64,000 nt of DNA from contig OZ316895.1 of the NCBI GenBank assembly GCA_973895155.1, positions 5,084,001-5,148,000 on the forward strand, in the 5' to 3' direction. The stretch comes from Marsupella aquatica. Taxonomy: Eukaryota > Marchantiophyta. Under the pieces are notes generated by a model, which worked only from the letters and a program-made list of their open reading frames with translations, ran no database searches and was not told where the DNA came from. The number at the start of each line of letters is the position of its first letter. Within the stretch, counting starts at the first letter, position 1. Positions 24,961-37,900 of the stretch are shown one piece after another. Both the position numbers and the translations under genes were made by a program.

Positions 24961-27433
24961 TATTGACAAAACAAACACAATTGTTCATGTTTGATATGAG
25001 GCATGATACTCAGACCAAACAATTGAAAAATAAATTTTGAAATAACAAACAACAAGGTAAAATAAAGTAACTGGTTGGATTTTTGGTCAGAGATATGATG
25101 TCTTGTCAGTTGTATTTCAGTGTTTAATCATAATGCTTATTCATTCTGGATTTTTCCCGGATTTTTTGCAAGTTTTTTTTTTTTGCCTTGAAAGATCATT
25201 TGGAGATTTGCAAGATTTTTTGCAAGTTTTTGAGAAAGCCAACATAACGTAAATGCAAACAGTTAGGACCCCTTGGGCACCATATTGTAAAACAAAATAA
25301 CCTATCTTAGTAACTCTTGATCTTTGGAAATTCATGATCTTCTTAGTACTTGATGAACTTGGATCCAAACCAAAATGGTTTCCTGAAAAATCCTAGTCCC
25401 CACTCCATAGATATATTCACATTCCAGGAAAGTGCTGGACCATATGGGAAGCACTAACATATATCCTGTATGTTTTTCTTTTTTTGAAATATTAGGCAAA
25501 TAATGAGAAACCATCCAACATATATATTGCACAAAGTACAAGGTGGGATTCTCTATCATAAAAGACAATATGCCAGAAAGAGCAATCACTACCTCTAGTC
25601 ACCTCCTGAGAAACGCCAACTAGACATTGCTTTTAATGATCTATGGAAATTAACAAGTCCTTGACCAAGAGGTCACACCAGACTGGGCGTAGACGAGACT
25701 AACTAAGCCACTCTCTTGCCCCAAACACTATCTTCCCCCAATGCACTGAGGTGAGGACCTTGTGTTTAAAATTTGCAAAATGTGGTGGAAGAAGGTAATT
25801 GGAATCCTTCAACAAAACTAACCGCAGTGACAGAAATGACTGAGAAAGAATTCTGCTTTAGTCCAGGCATCCTAACTGCAGACATTGTCTAACTACAAGG
25901 CATAATTCTTCCCATTTTTCTGACCATTGTCGCAGTTTCTATAAGTGCGAATAAGACATTCAAAATGGCAAAGTCTTAGATTGCAAGGATTGAACCAGAT
26001 ACGTAGAGTGAATGATGGAAAAGCTCAATCTCATAGAGATTGGAATTTGGGGATTCTGGCAAGGAGAAAACCATGACAAATCAACTCAGTAGTCGTAACT
26101 CAAGTGTAGATGTTTTATTGTTGAAGCACATCCAAGAGAGCTTCAATGTTTGGGAAGCTTAAATAGAGTATGCCCTCAACCCCAATATTGTTCCCATTTC
26201 TCCAACTTTATGCAAAAGAGGATAAAGGTGACTCACTCCTATATTGCCACTGGCCTTTTTGTGGCAAATCCCATACTTTTCCACTCTTTTTTTAGTATGA
26301 TTACTACATTCCTACCTTTTTACATCCTTGGTTAAGCAGATTAACTCTGGTTTCCCTGGGCCCTTAGCTCATGATATAAGGCAACATGAGTGCAAACCTT
26401 GGTGCAAACATCCAATGGGTATTAAAAACTGATTAGTGAAATAATGTTATAATTGGGTCATAAGAAATATATGAAGGTGCGTTACCCCCTTGGTCAAAGT
26501 TATAATACTGCGGACTAATTTAATTGGTGCGTACATAGATTATTTGAGTTGATGGGGGTCCAAAATAGCTGACGCCATATTTCACTACATGATTGGACCA
26601 CGTGTCAGCACATGTTTGGGTGACAATTCATTTCATTTAGGCAGGGTTCATGGTCTGACTGGGGTTTGAGGGCAGGGTTAGAGTTTAGGCCCTCTATTTG
26701 GTTTCATAATGCAAGCTAGGGCAATTGCCCTCCGCGAGCCCTCAACATTGAAATTTAGACTATCACCAACTTTAGATTGATTCACACCTGTCCCAAGCCA
26801 AGTCTGGATTGTCAAGAGGGGTTTCCTCACCTGAAGCCGATTGCCCAATTTGCTTGACTCCACTCACCACCCCTCTCCTCAGCTCCGCTCTGTCCACCAT
26901 TGCTCTCATTGTAGTGGAGTTGCCTCATTTTCTCGGACCTCCAAGTAGTGACGACCACTTTGACCCCTGTGCAAACACCTCAGCCCCAATTCCCCTGAAC
27001 GAACTCTCCCTCCCCATCTAACTCATGGTCAAACGCTTGATCTGTTGCCCACCTAGCCCAATCCTTGGTCCACATTCTTCCTTGCTTGCATGCTCACCTT
27101 GAGGCTATATATTCCCTTTTGGCAAATCTAACAGTGACTCTAGGAACCCTCCAGTACTGTGGAAAATCATCATTAATTTTGGCCTTTTGTTGATCAATTT
27201 TGTGTGACAAGCACCCATTTAATGTTATATCTGTTATGTTTTGCCTCTACTAGTATAACATATTCACTCCTATAGTACAGCAGGCTGATGGTTTGGACAT
27301 TTTGTGACCAATTGTGATGGTTTGGTGTCGGGGCAGTGGAGGCATACTACTTGAATAGATATGCTGATTGAAATTGTTGTTCTCTAGTTCAAAAAACAGA
27401 AATTTCTGACAGTAGGAAGTTCATAAGGGATCA
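24961..27433. other. Intergenic stretch, no gene seen
   Basis: The stretch is AT-rich with short open frames and no domains. About 25141-25230 repeats TTTTTTGCAAG-like phrases. I see nothing else that I can name. Confidence 0.4.
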
Positions 27434-27895
27434 ATAATTTATTTTTATTTATGACAATGCCACTAAATTTTTTTAATTTATCACAACGCCACAGTTTTTG
27501 TTTATGGGTTAAGAAAATTAACCCGGGTTAGCTCCTTCACATCCAATGGCTCTCATTGCACCTAGTCTTGCAATTGGGCAACTCTGAACTCCCTCAAAGT
27601 GACTTTGACCACCCTCAATATGACCGAGACAAAGGTTGTGTGCAAGGACAGGTTGGCCCTGAACAAATGCTATGCATAGGAGGGACCGGACCACCCGACC
27701 CACCCCTTGAGGTTGTTCAAAGTCACCTTGAGGGAGACCCAGGCCATCCAATCACAAAATTGGGTCTGATGACAACCATTGCATGTGAAGGAGATAACTG
27801 AGAAGATAACCCAGGTTAGTTTTCTTAACCTACAAACAAAAATAGTGACATTGTGATAAATAAATAAATCTCAATGGCAATGACTGTACCTATTA
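27434..27895. mobile_element. Foldback element: imperfect palindrome of about 460 bp
   Basis: The left half, read inward from GACAATGCCAC through TTTTTGTTTATGGGTTAAGA and CTCCTTCACATCCAATGG to TCCCTCAAAGTGACTTTGA, is matched in order by the reverse complement of the right half. The arms meet near 27660. Because of this, frames on opposite strands encode look-alike peptides. No transposase is present. Foldback and Mutator-like MITEs have this form; I could not confirm a target-site duplication. Confidence 0.8.
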
Positions 27896-28674
27896 TACCA
27901 AAAGAGAGTCGGTGACAATCTAGTAAATCTCAAATTGCAGAAATCATGATTGGCCGTAGTTAGGGCTAACCTTAGTCGTAGACTAGGTTAGGTTAGTCAT
28001 GCTGCACACACACTATACCCAAACTGTGTTTGCTTGGAGAGGAGTAACTCAGGCTCATTGTTACGGAGCCAGTTGAGAGATAGGGAGAGCTTGTGTTGTG
28101 GATACTTGATATGGTCAGTCAGTCTAGAGTACAGTAATAAAAGCTCTTGTATGTTCCCGTGGACGTAGCTTCATGTGGAGGTGACCCACATATCTTTCGG
28201 TGGCGATACTTGTGCGTTGGATGATTCATGGGCCTGTCATTGCAATTGTCGTCTATGCTCAACAAAGTTTAATTTAAAATACTATAATTCTCAAAGTCGT
28301 AAAAGACCTCTAACATTTTTCTACAAAAATTTATAAATCTTCCACTAAACCAAGTAGAAAACTACTTATCTGTGTGTCATGGGTTAAATTGTCTTTGTAC
28401 CTGACCTTATCCCGGGTAGAGAAGGTTGACAATTGAAACTGAACGCAATTGTTGTGTTTTTTATTGAAAACTTGAGGCATTACTTGAGGTGTTTTTTCAC
28501 TGCTTACTGAATTGTTTTTATCTTTACTTGAGGCAGGGTCATAAGTTTTCCCAACAGGCCTTGGAAGTGGTCACCTTTGCCAAAGTAGTCTGAATGTGAG
28601 ACTTGCATGTCAACAAGATGATCATCCCATCATGTGCTGCCTGAGCATTGTAAGCCTCTTGTCGAGCTGCCCAG
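27896..28674. other. Intergenic stretch, no gene seen
   Basis: There is no open frame of note and no repeat that I can pair elsewhere. GGTTAGGTTAG-like phrases occur near 27984. Confidence 0.35.
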
Positions 28675-28679
28675 AGAGG

Positions 28680-28800
28680 CATGGCTGTGTGGTAACTCAC
28701 TTGAGTTAAGACTCACAGGTCTAATTGAGAGACTGATCTCCCTAGACGTGTGCTTTCCTTTTTGACTTGCAGTCAGGATGGGTTTCTCGGAGTGTTATTT
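28680..28800 (+). repeat. Second SINE-like copy, box B degenerate
   Basis: GTGGTAACTCACTTGAGT at 28690 matches GTGGTAGCTCACTTGAGT of the 24517-24660 element, and the following ACTCACAGGTCT / ACTGATAGGTCT blocks also agree. The box B position is not recognisable here. Confidence 0.4.
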
Positions 28801-29353
28801 CCCCTAATTTTTTTTCTTTTCAAAGACTCCAGGCACAAAAATTCAATATCTGCTTGGATAGCACTCTTTACTATTTTGACTCATATGTGACCTGTAAGTT
28901 GCGGCTCACGCAAACTACTCAGGGTGTCCTTTCCCAAAGTGGTAAGTTGGTGCTCGTTCCCAAGCACTAAGGGAGTTCTTCACAAAGTAAAAAACATCCG
29001 TCGGCGGATGGTTAATAATATTTGACCACCTTTGCACTCATCAGCAATGGACCAAATGGTTTCAGAAAAAAATTGAAACTTTGTCAGGTAACAGATTGGA
29101 CATCAGAGACATGCTGGAAACTTTTGAGCTACAACAAAGATCCAAAAGATGAAGATGTTTAAATAAATGCATGTTTGCTAAAAACTAGCATTTCACATTT
29201 GGTGAAGAGACCTGGAAAAGCTACTCCCCCGGCATCCTTCTCAAAAGTGAAGCGTCGTTTTTAAGATAGCCCGACAACGTGTATTGTGTATTTTGCGTGT
29301 AAAGTGAAACTCTGTGTGTCACAATCCACGGAGATGAGCAAAACAAACCCCTA

Positions 29354-29487
29354 GGTCCATCCTGGATTAACTTTCTAAATTTGGTGCACTTTCCTTGAAA
29401 CTTCCAGATTTCAACAATAAGGTCCATCCTGGATTAACTTTCTAAATTTGGTGCACTTCCTTGAAACTTCCAGATTTCAACAAAATG
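29354..29487. repeat. Two-copy tandem duplication, period 67 bp
   Basis: GGTCCATCCTGGATTAACTT occurs at 29354 and 29421. The copies are almost identical through CTTCCAGATTTCAACAA, differing by a one-base indel. The block ends about 200 bp before the GNA1 start codon. Confidence 0.9.
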
Positions 29488-29560
29488 ACCTGAACTCGTG
29501 ATAAAAAATTCCTAAAAATGTGGCCGGATTTTCTAATCACTTGTTGGTAATTCTAGAGCT
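29465..29560. repeat. Dispersed repeat family D, copy 1, upstream of GNA1
   Basis: The order CTTCCAGATTTCAACAAAAT, GACCTGAACTCGT, ATGTGGCCGGATTTTCTAA matches CTTCCCGGTTTCAACAAAGT, GACCCGAGCTCGT, ATATGGTCGGGTTTTCTAA at 50155-50260 within intron 1 of the PPP4R2 gene. Both copies lie near the 5' end of a gene. Confidence 0.65.
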
Positions 29561-29690
29561 CTTTGCATTGCGGCTACTTGTTGTGGCGCTGAATTTGGGA
29601 AGTCATTTTTCTGTCAAAATTGCTACGGGAATCATATTGGATTGTAGTCCATAGAAGGAAGAGCTAATTGACGCGCAACCTGAGCAACCG

Positions 29691-32181
29691 ATGGAGCTAC
29701 AGCACCCTTTCGTCCTTCGAGCCCTGCAGCGGTCCGATTTTCACAAAGGCAAGACCCCTCGGCATTTTCTGACCACCTTCACTATATGAGGCTGGATGTA
29801 ACCCTAATTTCAAATTGCTCAGGCGGGCGGGGCATGGAATCGGGAGACAGAATTGGGTTCAGCAGTCCATTGTGGTATTTTAGGATGATTTTATACAATT
29901 CTTGTGGGTTTAGCTTGTGAGATGAGAGGAAAGGTTGAGTAGAGTGCATCTGACTGAGCGATGGGGTTCTCGTGGGTAGTGTCCTCTAGGTCATTTTGGC
30001 ATGGTGAATGTAGGGAATGAGCAATGGACCAATCGATTGAATTTTGTGGTGACATAGGTTACTTGCAGTTGCTGGAGCAGCTGACAAAGGTTGGCAACGT
30101 GTCTGAAGAAGAATTCACAAGTGCGGCACATTCCTAACACCAACTTGCGCTGGAATGGAAAAGTTGACCAGCAATCAATTGCATGACCTTTGTGTGCATT
30201 CTGTGTACAATTTCGATCCTTTTTACGGTTATTTGAGCATAATAATTATTGAGAGAAGAATTTGGCAGGTAGATTGGAGCAGCTGCAGAACTCAGGAGAT
30301 TATTACAAAATTGCAGTCATTGAAGGTAGAAGATGTGTTCTAAACAATACTCGCTTGGTGTTCTCAACTATGCCACAAGGGTTTATAGAATTGAGGGTTT
30401 ATTATCTGAATATGATTCGCAGTCTTGGTTTAGTTTTTTCTCTTCCTCGAAGGTGATCATTACAGGCTTGGCTCAGCTCGTTACTTATGTTAGCGGACAG
30501 AGCTCATTTTCACTGACTTACATCCAAAAACAGTGTTGAGTCCATTCTTCCTGGTGTTTTCCTCGTGAGGTTTTCCTTGACATGTGTCGTTGCTGAGGTC
30601 ATGCCTTGTTTGTTGGCAGATCTTGATAGACAGCTTATAGTGGCTACAGGAACTGTCCTCGTCGAACTCAAATTTGTGCGAAATTGTGGCAAAGTGAGTT
30701 TTTGTTTGTTGTAATTAGACAGGTGCTCATCTGCAGAAGAAGTGTTTATATGGGTGCAAAAGCTTGCTTTTCTGTGACGTGGCCAGCCAGCTCTTTCCAT
30801 CTCGCGTCCTTTATGAGCCGTTCTGATCTAGTAATGTGCGCAGGCCGGTCATATTGAAGATGTTGTTGTGGACCAAAGCACTCGAGGTCAACATCTCGGC
30901 CAGAGGTTTGTTTCTTAATGACCAACAATAGCTGTCGCCTATGCAGCTTGATCTAGCATAACCTTCTACTTACGCATCTCAGATTCCTACTTGATAGATG
31001 CCAGGCCTAATTTAGCTGAACTAGTGTAAAGTTCCCATCAGGATTCATAATAGGGGGATAGGACAGAAAGCACAAAGCCTACAGTGAAAACCGACAAGAG
31101 GACAATTTTTAGTCTTTCCTTCATTACAAGAGGGCAAGTGTTGCAAAATTGCGGTAAAATACCCCTGTGCCCTAGGAATTGGACGAAGGACCTGGAAAGC
31201 TGCCTGCAGAGGCAGTGGTAGAACTTTTTGGTTCTATAGTGGTTGGAGCTGGTGAAGATGAAGCTGGTGCGCCTGTCAGTGGGCACTGTAGGTATATCCA
31301 GTCGTTGGGTTTTAAGAAAATCATGGGTATCGCTCCATGATATTCTGTAAAAATTTCCAGCCTCTTCAGATTTATCCGAAAACACATAAGAAATCCAGAG
31401 GAAAAAATGCTTCGCGTTAAGTTCGAATTTGGACTCGCGGGCAGGGAGAATGGAAGTTGGGGAGACATCTAAGAAATGCTTCTCAGGCAGGTCATCAGAT
31501 TAAAGTAGAGAACTCCCTTGTCAGTTCCTTTTGTATCTGAAACACTTACATCTCACGGTGAGAGAAATCTAGAAACTGGCCACAAAATCTCAGTTGGTTA
31601 GCAACCTTATCTCTCAGGGACCAAGCCTACTGACAGATGTTCATGTAGATATAGATAAGGTGGAATCTAATCCCCTCTACAGTTGGTGGCAATTGATTTG
31701 CTCACACAGCATATTGTGACGAAAGTCTTTTGATTGGCAGGGTCGTTGAATCTCTTACGAAGGTTGCCAAGGAACTAGGCTGCTACAAGGTTGGTATCAT
31801 TACCAGCCTGGATAGTCAAACAGTCTGGATGCAATGTCTGTTTTTGTGTCTGTGGATATTGGCATCTTTCATAGAATATTGGCTTTGACATCAGAATGAA
31901 CATGCGCCTAAATTTCTTCATATGTTTTGGGTCTAAAGGTCCCATTGCTTGCGGTTGGTGTGGCTGGTGTGGGGCTGAAATGATCCTGAAAGTGCCCCAT
32001 ACTCTCACCACGTATTCAATGCTGCCAGATGGTGCTCTATTCTTACTTCTATCAGTGGCACATAGCAGTTTTTGCTCACTTTGTTGTGCAGGTGATTCTT
32101 GACTGCTCGAAAGAAAACGTACCATTTTATGAAAAATGCGGTTTCTATGAGAAGGAGCGTCAAATGGCCCACTACTTCTGA
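29691..32181 (+). CDS. GNA1: Glucosamine 6-phosphate N-acetyltransferase (GNAT fold)
   Basis: The enzyme acetylates glucosamine-6-phosphate with acetyl-CoA, a step toward UDP-GlcNAc, which feeds N-glycosylation, GPI anchors and O-GlcNAc. Seven exons join without a frame error: 29691-29748, 30058-30120, 30269-30325, 30620-30693, 30844-30905, 31741-31789 and 32092-32181. The product is 150 residues, the usual GNA1 size. Visible signatures are the N-terminal FVLRALQRSDFHKG, RNCGKAGHIEDVVV (80-93), the acetyl-CoA loop RGQHLG (98-103), and the C-terminal VPFYEKCGF (131-139) with a YF end. The protein has no signal peptide or membrane segment, so it should be cytosolic. Intron 1 uses a GC-AG border (CACAAAG|GCAAGA ... 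TAG|GTTAC); no GT donor before the in-frame stop would fit. The gene stands alone with no visible partner. Confidence 0.93.
31580..31680 (+). repeat. Possible tRNA-like or SINE sequence in GNA1 intron 5
   Basis: AATCTCAGTTGG at 31586-31597 fits box A at most positions, and GAATCTAATCC at 31663-31673 partly fits box B, 77 bases downstream. I cannot fold a complete cloverleaf by eye, so this is not called a tRNA gene. Confidence 0.3.
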
Positions 32182-33341
32182 AGGTGCTGACTGGTCAATC
32201 AGGCTCAATCGTTTCTTCGTTTGACTATGGGAAAAGGTCACTAGCTTGCCACAGCGTCCCCGACTATCCTATCTTATGAAGGGTGTGAAAGAGACTTGCA
32301 TCGTTGTAAATCATGTGAACAGCAGGAATGCCAATTTTGTCTTACTTTTCAGAAAACTTGCATATGCAATAGAGGGTAATTTTGAAAGAGGCAAATGACA
32401 CATAGATTATCATGCGAGAAGGAGGGCTGGAGTCCTTTTCTGACACAGATCTCTCTCGTGCCACAGTACCGTGCTTTAGTCCGAACTCGTTAATAATTGC
32501 GACAAGCATAAATTATTTGATTCCTACATTAGCGGTTGGAGCCATTATATTCAAGCATGCTTGAAAAATTGGAGTATCACCACGCTAGGGTATATGCTTT
32601 TATGGGATGACGAGCACGGACAAGACCGTGATGTCTTTACTCCGAAGGAGAGTTGTTACTTGCCTGACATGGTACTAAGAATTACACCTTCCGGCAGGTT
32701 TGGAAAGGTTTTAGATGTTGGAAACAAATGGTAACATTTTTTAGAGATGGCCTGCAGTCAAAATAAATTTGGGTAGATTGCAATGCAGTTGTATTGTTTT
32801 AAAGGCGAGTACGTGTTTAGTCCATAATAAAAGGCACTCTGACTAGGACACTGTATCTTTGGGGTTTTCCTGACTACTTCTCCCTAACATGCCACGTAGT
32901 AGTTCTCAAATGATGGCTGAATTGAGCCGTTTATGAAATTCTAGCTTTCTCCGGAGTTGCTTAGTCCAGACTAGATAAATATAAATGATATTGCCAATTA
33001 GTGCTTTGAGCCAATTGAAACGGGAAATGAAGCTTCTCAATCACGAGTCAGGCCTCAGCGGCTGATCGAGCAGTTCTCCATCAGTGATTCGACTTGAGCT
33101 GTTTCGATGTTTCTTCCGGATGGCAGCTATCTCACCTTATTTCGAATTGTGGCTTGTTTCCCGTTTCTCTTGTGGCCCGTCCAGATAGTAGGGCGTGCAT
33201 TGGCCCACATCCATGTCCCTGTTGCTGAATACTGTCATTTTCGAAGGCTGGGATACCTTTCGCAAAAGCAACCTTTCATTGTAACAACAGAATCGGTTGT
33301 CCTGTGTTGTTGGCGCATGGAGTTGTGAGGGCGTCAACTGG
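32182..33341. other. Region downstream of GNA1, no further gene seen
   Basis: This holds the GNA1 3' UTR, whose end I cannot fix. The open frames are short and without domains. Confidence 0.35.
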
Positions 33342-33545
33342 AACCCTGAGCTAGTAATCGATTATCCAAAACAAGATAGGGTGGGGGGAGATTTTGGCAG
33401 CATCTAACAGACCTGCAACTTCCCCGCACTTTGAGGATGGCAACGGGAAACCCTGAGCTAAATCGGTTATCCCCGACAAGATAGAATGGAATGAGATTTG
33501 ACAGCATCTGAAAGACCTGCAGCTCCCGCGTAGAATTTCCAACCT
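33342..33545. repeat. Two-copy tandem duplication, period about 107 bp
   Basis: AACCCTGAGCTAGTAATCG at 33342 recurs as AACCCTGAGCTAAATCGG at 33449. Both copies continue with ACAAGATAG, GACAGCATCT or GGCAGCATCT, and AGACCTGCA. The copies are moderately diverged. Confidence 0.8.
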
Positions 33546-34109
33546 GGTTCAAATTATAAGTTATTAGACCTAATGTCTAATGACATGTTGGGCAGGAATT
33601 CTTCTGGTGATTCTGTCGCGGCTTCAGCTGGTTTATCAAAATCTGTTGCTTTTACAGTAAAGAGTTGAACGAGATTAAAGAGCTATTTGGCAACGTTAAC
33701 ACTGGTTCTTTTATTCCAGGGGTTGCTATAAGGCCAAAATACCTCACGTTTCTGATCATGCACGACGTTCATAGGTGCAAATTGCATTTTACTGGCTGTA
33801 TAATATAACATATTATTCAGAATCGGATCGACGTAAACTTCCTATTTACGATACCTGCTTTAGAGTACACCATATGCAGAGAAGACTGAACGTGCATTAC
33901 TTACCTAAAACTACAGTCGTCTATACCCATTGTTATTCAGCAGGATAGGAAGGAAGCTAAAAGGACTGTACGTACGTGATTAAACATAGATACATCATTT
34001 ACAAATATGCAGACCAAAGGGACTTCTCCGTAAGGTGCTAAAAGCCATTGCTCCAATAGGAAGGCCATTCAGAAGGGCATGCTGTAAGGGCATGCTGTGA
34101 TGTCCACAT

Positions 34110-34265
34110 CAGAAATTCCCCAGAGCCAATTCATTGCAATGCTTCAAGGCACCATCATGCCCAGTCGCTAAAACTACACGGTCATCAACATAAAAGAAAG
34201 TTCATAAGATTCCGATTCCAAGTGCAACAAGAAAAGTTCAAATGGAACTCTCTTTCCAATGATAA
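34110..34265 (-). pseudogene. Possible degenerate reverse-transcriptase fragment
   Basis: On the minus strand the phrase VPFELFLLHLE is followed, after a frame change, by FYVDDRVVLATG and GALKHCNELA. YVDD is the catalytic motif of many reverse transcriptases, and the hydrophobic phrase before it fits. The fragment is short, frame-broken and lacks flanking domains, so it may be coincidence. If real, it is an old retroelement scrap distinct from the copia copy at 56 kb. Confidence 0.3.
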
Positions 34266-34979
34266 TGAACACATTGAAATAAATGGGACGACAATGGTTC
34301 GCCCAACAATAACTTCAACCATCTACTATCATAACTAGTATGGATTTAGAAAGACAAGACCTGGGTGTAAATTCTGACCTCATATCTAAAGCCGTCACTC
34401 CTTTGGAACTTGTCTTTTATGCGATCGGTCACTTCAATAAACCTATACAATGTGGCATGTCCGTTCATGGTCAACCTATCATCCTGGCTGGTTTGCCAAA
34501 CACGTCTTCACGTGGACCTGACGTTCAATGCCTTCCACTAGATGATTGTGGCTCCGGTTGAAATCGATTCTATCACACCAATGTGATAATCCTCAACAAT
34601 CGTTTCCAATTGGGAATCATTAACACCTGATTTATATGGACTTCCTATAGAATATGTAGATGCCCATTTTAGCCCTTGCACTCCATAGTACCATATGTCT
34701 GCTGCTTGAGATGTACCAAAAGGCAGCTATCACGCTAGTGCATTTCTGGCATCTTATCCTCCGTGACAGTTCGGCCTCAGGAATTGCAAAGCGAAAGGTT
34801 TGACCATGTGAAGAAATCTTGCTGTCCTCTTACATCTCAACAGATTTGGCATATGGCGTGAAGCACAAGCGTCAAATCAAGGGTCGAGCTGATGTTCAAC
34901 GTCATATACGAATTTATCTTCTCCCATTCGAAAGGGGGAAGACCATTGTCTAAATATTTGTACAAGTAGAGACCAGGAT
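34266..34979. other. Region downstream of the XBAT-like gene
   Basis: This should include the 3' UTR of the minus-strand ligase gene. I found no AATAAA signal close to its stop codon and no other gene. Confidence 0.35.
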
Positions 34980-37900
34980 TTAATACTGCTGCCCAGGGAT
35001 ATTGACACCACCATAGTGTCGACAATAAAACACCTTGGGAAAGCCACACTTCGTTGGTACCCGACAACAAGCAAACTGCTGGGCCTTCGACTCGTCATGA
35101 ACAGGAGTAGTAGATGTCGAAAGTCCATCAGGTCCCAACCCAGTAGCTGAAAGGTTAGGTTCTTCAATCATAGAATCCCCGTCACCGCTGGCAGTCCAAT
35201 CTGTGCTTTCTGTTCTTACTGATGTTCTTGCTGAAACATATTGCTCAGGGGTATCATAGTCAGGAGACCCCTCGACACTTGAACTACAGTTTAATGATAG
35301 ATTTAGCGCTGCGAAACTTGGGCAGGTGACGCGTGTAGCGTTTGACGCAACGGGAGATACACGGGAACCCCGAAACTCAACTTTGCTCAGAAGTGAGCCC
35401 ATGACGGTTGGCTCACACACTTCAGCTGTGCATGTAGTACAAAGCGCAAGGGTCATATTTGCATTTGCCCTAGTCATCTCCTTCAATGAAATAGTAGTGG
35501 GAAGTTTCTCAAAAGCAACTATGCCGCGCCGACACAACGGACATGGGACGGAACCTGGAGGATTTGTCACTGTTGAAGAAACATTCATCGTGGTACTGAG
35601 ATACAATGCACATTTAGTGCAAAGCTCATGGCCACATCCTGCAAAGCAGATAATCCGTGTTTTAACAAACCCAAACCAAAACTTGTCGATACTACGTGTA
35701 CATACAATGGTGGCACCACACAAACCAACTTAACAAACAACAAATTTGACAGATTGTTTTGCTGTACAGCCTTTTATGGGCCACGCACCAACCACGGGAT
35801 AAGTTTATGAAGGTTAGATTTGAACTTGCAATATTCTGTATTAAAACCAAATTTCAAAGTCAATTGTAGGAAGACTGACAAACCTTGTGCAGCTACTGTG
35901 CACTTGAGTTCAAGACAGACTGCACAGGGGTCGGTTCCACTGGGGGCTGCATCTGTATCTCTCCATCCACAGTCTCTGTGTAGACAATGAACATAAAAAT
36001 TATTCAGTTCAAACCTGAGACAACTTCGGATATCAGCAGTCATCCAACGACAGCAGCGAGCTTTTGCGTCCTCTAGCTAAAATAAGTACCTCCAAACAAC
36101 TTGCTAGTCCGTCCTTTAAAGGGTTAGAGGGTTGGATGATTACAACTGTTAAACCCTCGTCCTGACTGCAAAGTTATAAGTAGGTCGTAATTTTCAAGCA
36201 GCTAATACTTGTCAGCGAAATCACAACTTTCAATTTGAATATAGTAGCTACCAAAAAGGACTCTGTGGACTATGACACTGCAAATGAAATATGCCGCATT
36301 GCAAGTAATTCTGCAATTCTTATCCTGTGCCCGAACAGAACTCTGCTTCTAAATGAAATTATCCTTCATCCACAGAGAACATTCATCTTTAATCTAGTTA
36401 ACAAAATGGAAAGAGACACATGTTAGGATGTACCTGGCTATTCTCATTATACTCATGAGGGGAAGAGCCAGATATCGTGAAGTAGGGAAGGACGGTATAA
36501 CTAGTTGGGAATCTGGGCCCAAAAGAGGTTCCAGCCAGTGCCTGCGCCACAGTCGAGCGACCTGTAGAGGAATCCACCTGTGGCAAGCCAGGATTTCCCT
36601 CAGCGTAAGATAAAAGAGAACATGAATGGTGCACTGAGAAGTCCCACTAAAGTACTGATCTAAAGATAGTTCCAATAAGTCGCATCACAACAACATAAGC
36701 TTCGCCTTAGCAATTTATCTAGGGGAACGCGAGCTCTCTTGTGGGAGCATGTCAGTGGCGTTACTTTGCGAAGACACTTTTATAAGTAGAAACACGTCCT
36801 CCGCAACTATCAGTTTTTTTGTCAGTTCCGGAGAGATCCTGACATTACTCACCCGTTGCAATTGGCCATATTTCGATTCGCTCCCCGAGATATTAATGCC
36901 TGCAAACGACATCAAAACACATTTCTAATGAGCTCCCTCTTTCTCACAACATCATATAGCTCTGCGACTGTCCGTCAGAGGCTGTCGTTCATGCCATCCG
37001 CAACATACTGAAATTATACCCTCGAAGATAGTGAAGCGTTAAAAAGTAGTGTTACGATTGCTTTTCACCTGCTAAATTGTCATTATCCGTATTTCAACGC
37101 TCTCACAAGGATGAGCTTACAACTTTTTTCGGTTCACGTGAGGATGAGGTTCCGAAAAACTTTTTCTGTTCCATCTCTCCAGTATACACTCTACGTTTAC
37201 ATTATATCTAAAAGGAGATCAGATCTTCTCTCCATCATCAACGAGATGGGGCTCCATCTAAATACTCAATCTCTGCACTGGACAAAGTAGTTTACCTGAC
37301 AGCATGGAATGCTACCCCCGCAAGCTGCATAATGTAAAGCCGTGCTGCCTGCACCTGTGCCTAAGCAACAATAACGACGTCACTTGGACGAACCAATTAT
37401 AGAGCGGACAGCCTGCTTGTTCCACTTTAACGATTGGTATCGCTGCTGTTAAATCCTGGGTTATTTCAATAGATATGAACAATATGAAAATCTACGCTTT
37501 TAGAGCTGGCAACGATTTTATCTCAAAAACGTTGTCAGCATCAATGTGAAGCCATAGAACAAAGAAATGGATGCTGTGAAAGGCTAAAAAAGAAAAATTA
37601 CCTATCATATCAATAGTGGTGCCGTCTTGAATGGTCGTGGCGGACACATTGGCCATCAAATCTAACAGTAGCTGTACACACTCGGTGTGGCCATTAAGCG
37701 CAGCCATATGCAGAGCACTGATGCCACCATCCGCTGGCTTATTCACCAGCCTTGACAAAGCGCTGTAGAAAACACAACAAAATTTGAGAACAACTTCGGA
37801 AGTCTAACGTTTCCTATGAAGTTACTTTACCATCAACGACGTGGGCTACGTCAGAGAGGAATTCGTAATGCCTGACAAAAGATCATTGGAACAAATTCTC

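Noticed and set aside
27518-27801. Two look-alike frames on opposite strands
   Set aside because: Their similarity is fully explained by the foldback palindrome they lie in.
31580-31680. tRNA gene
   Set aside because: Only box A and a partial box B fit; I could not pair acceptor and anticodon stems.
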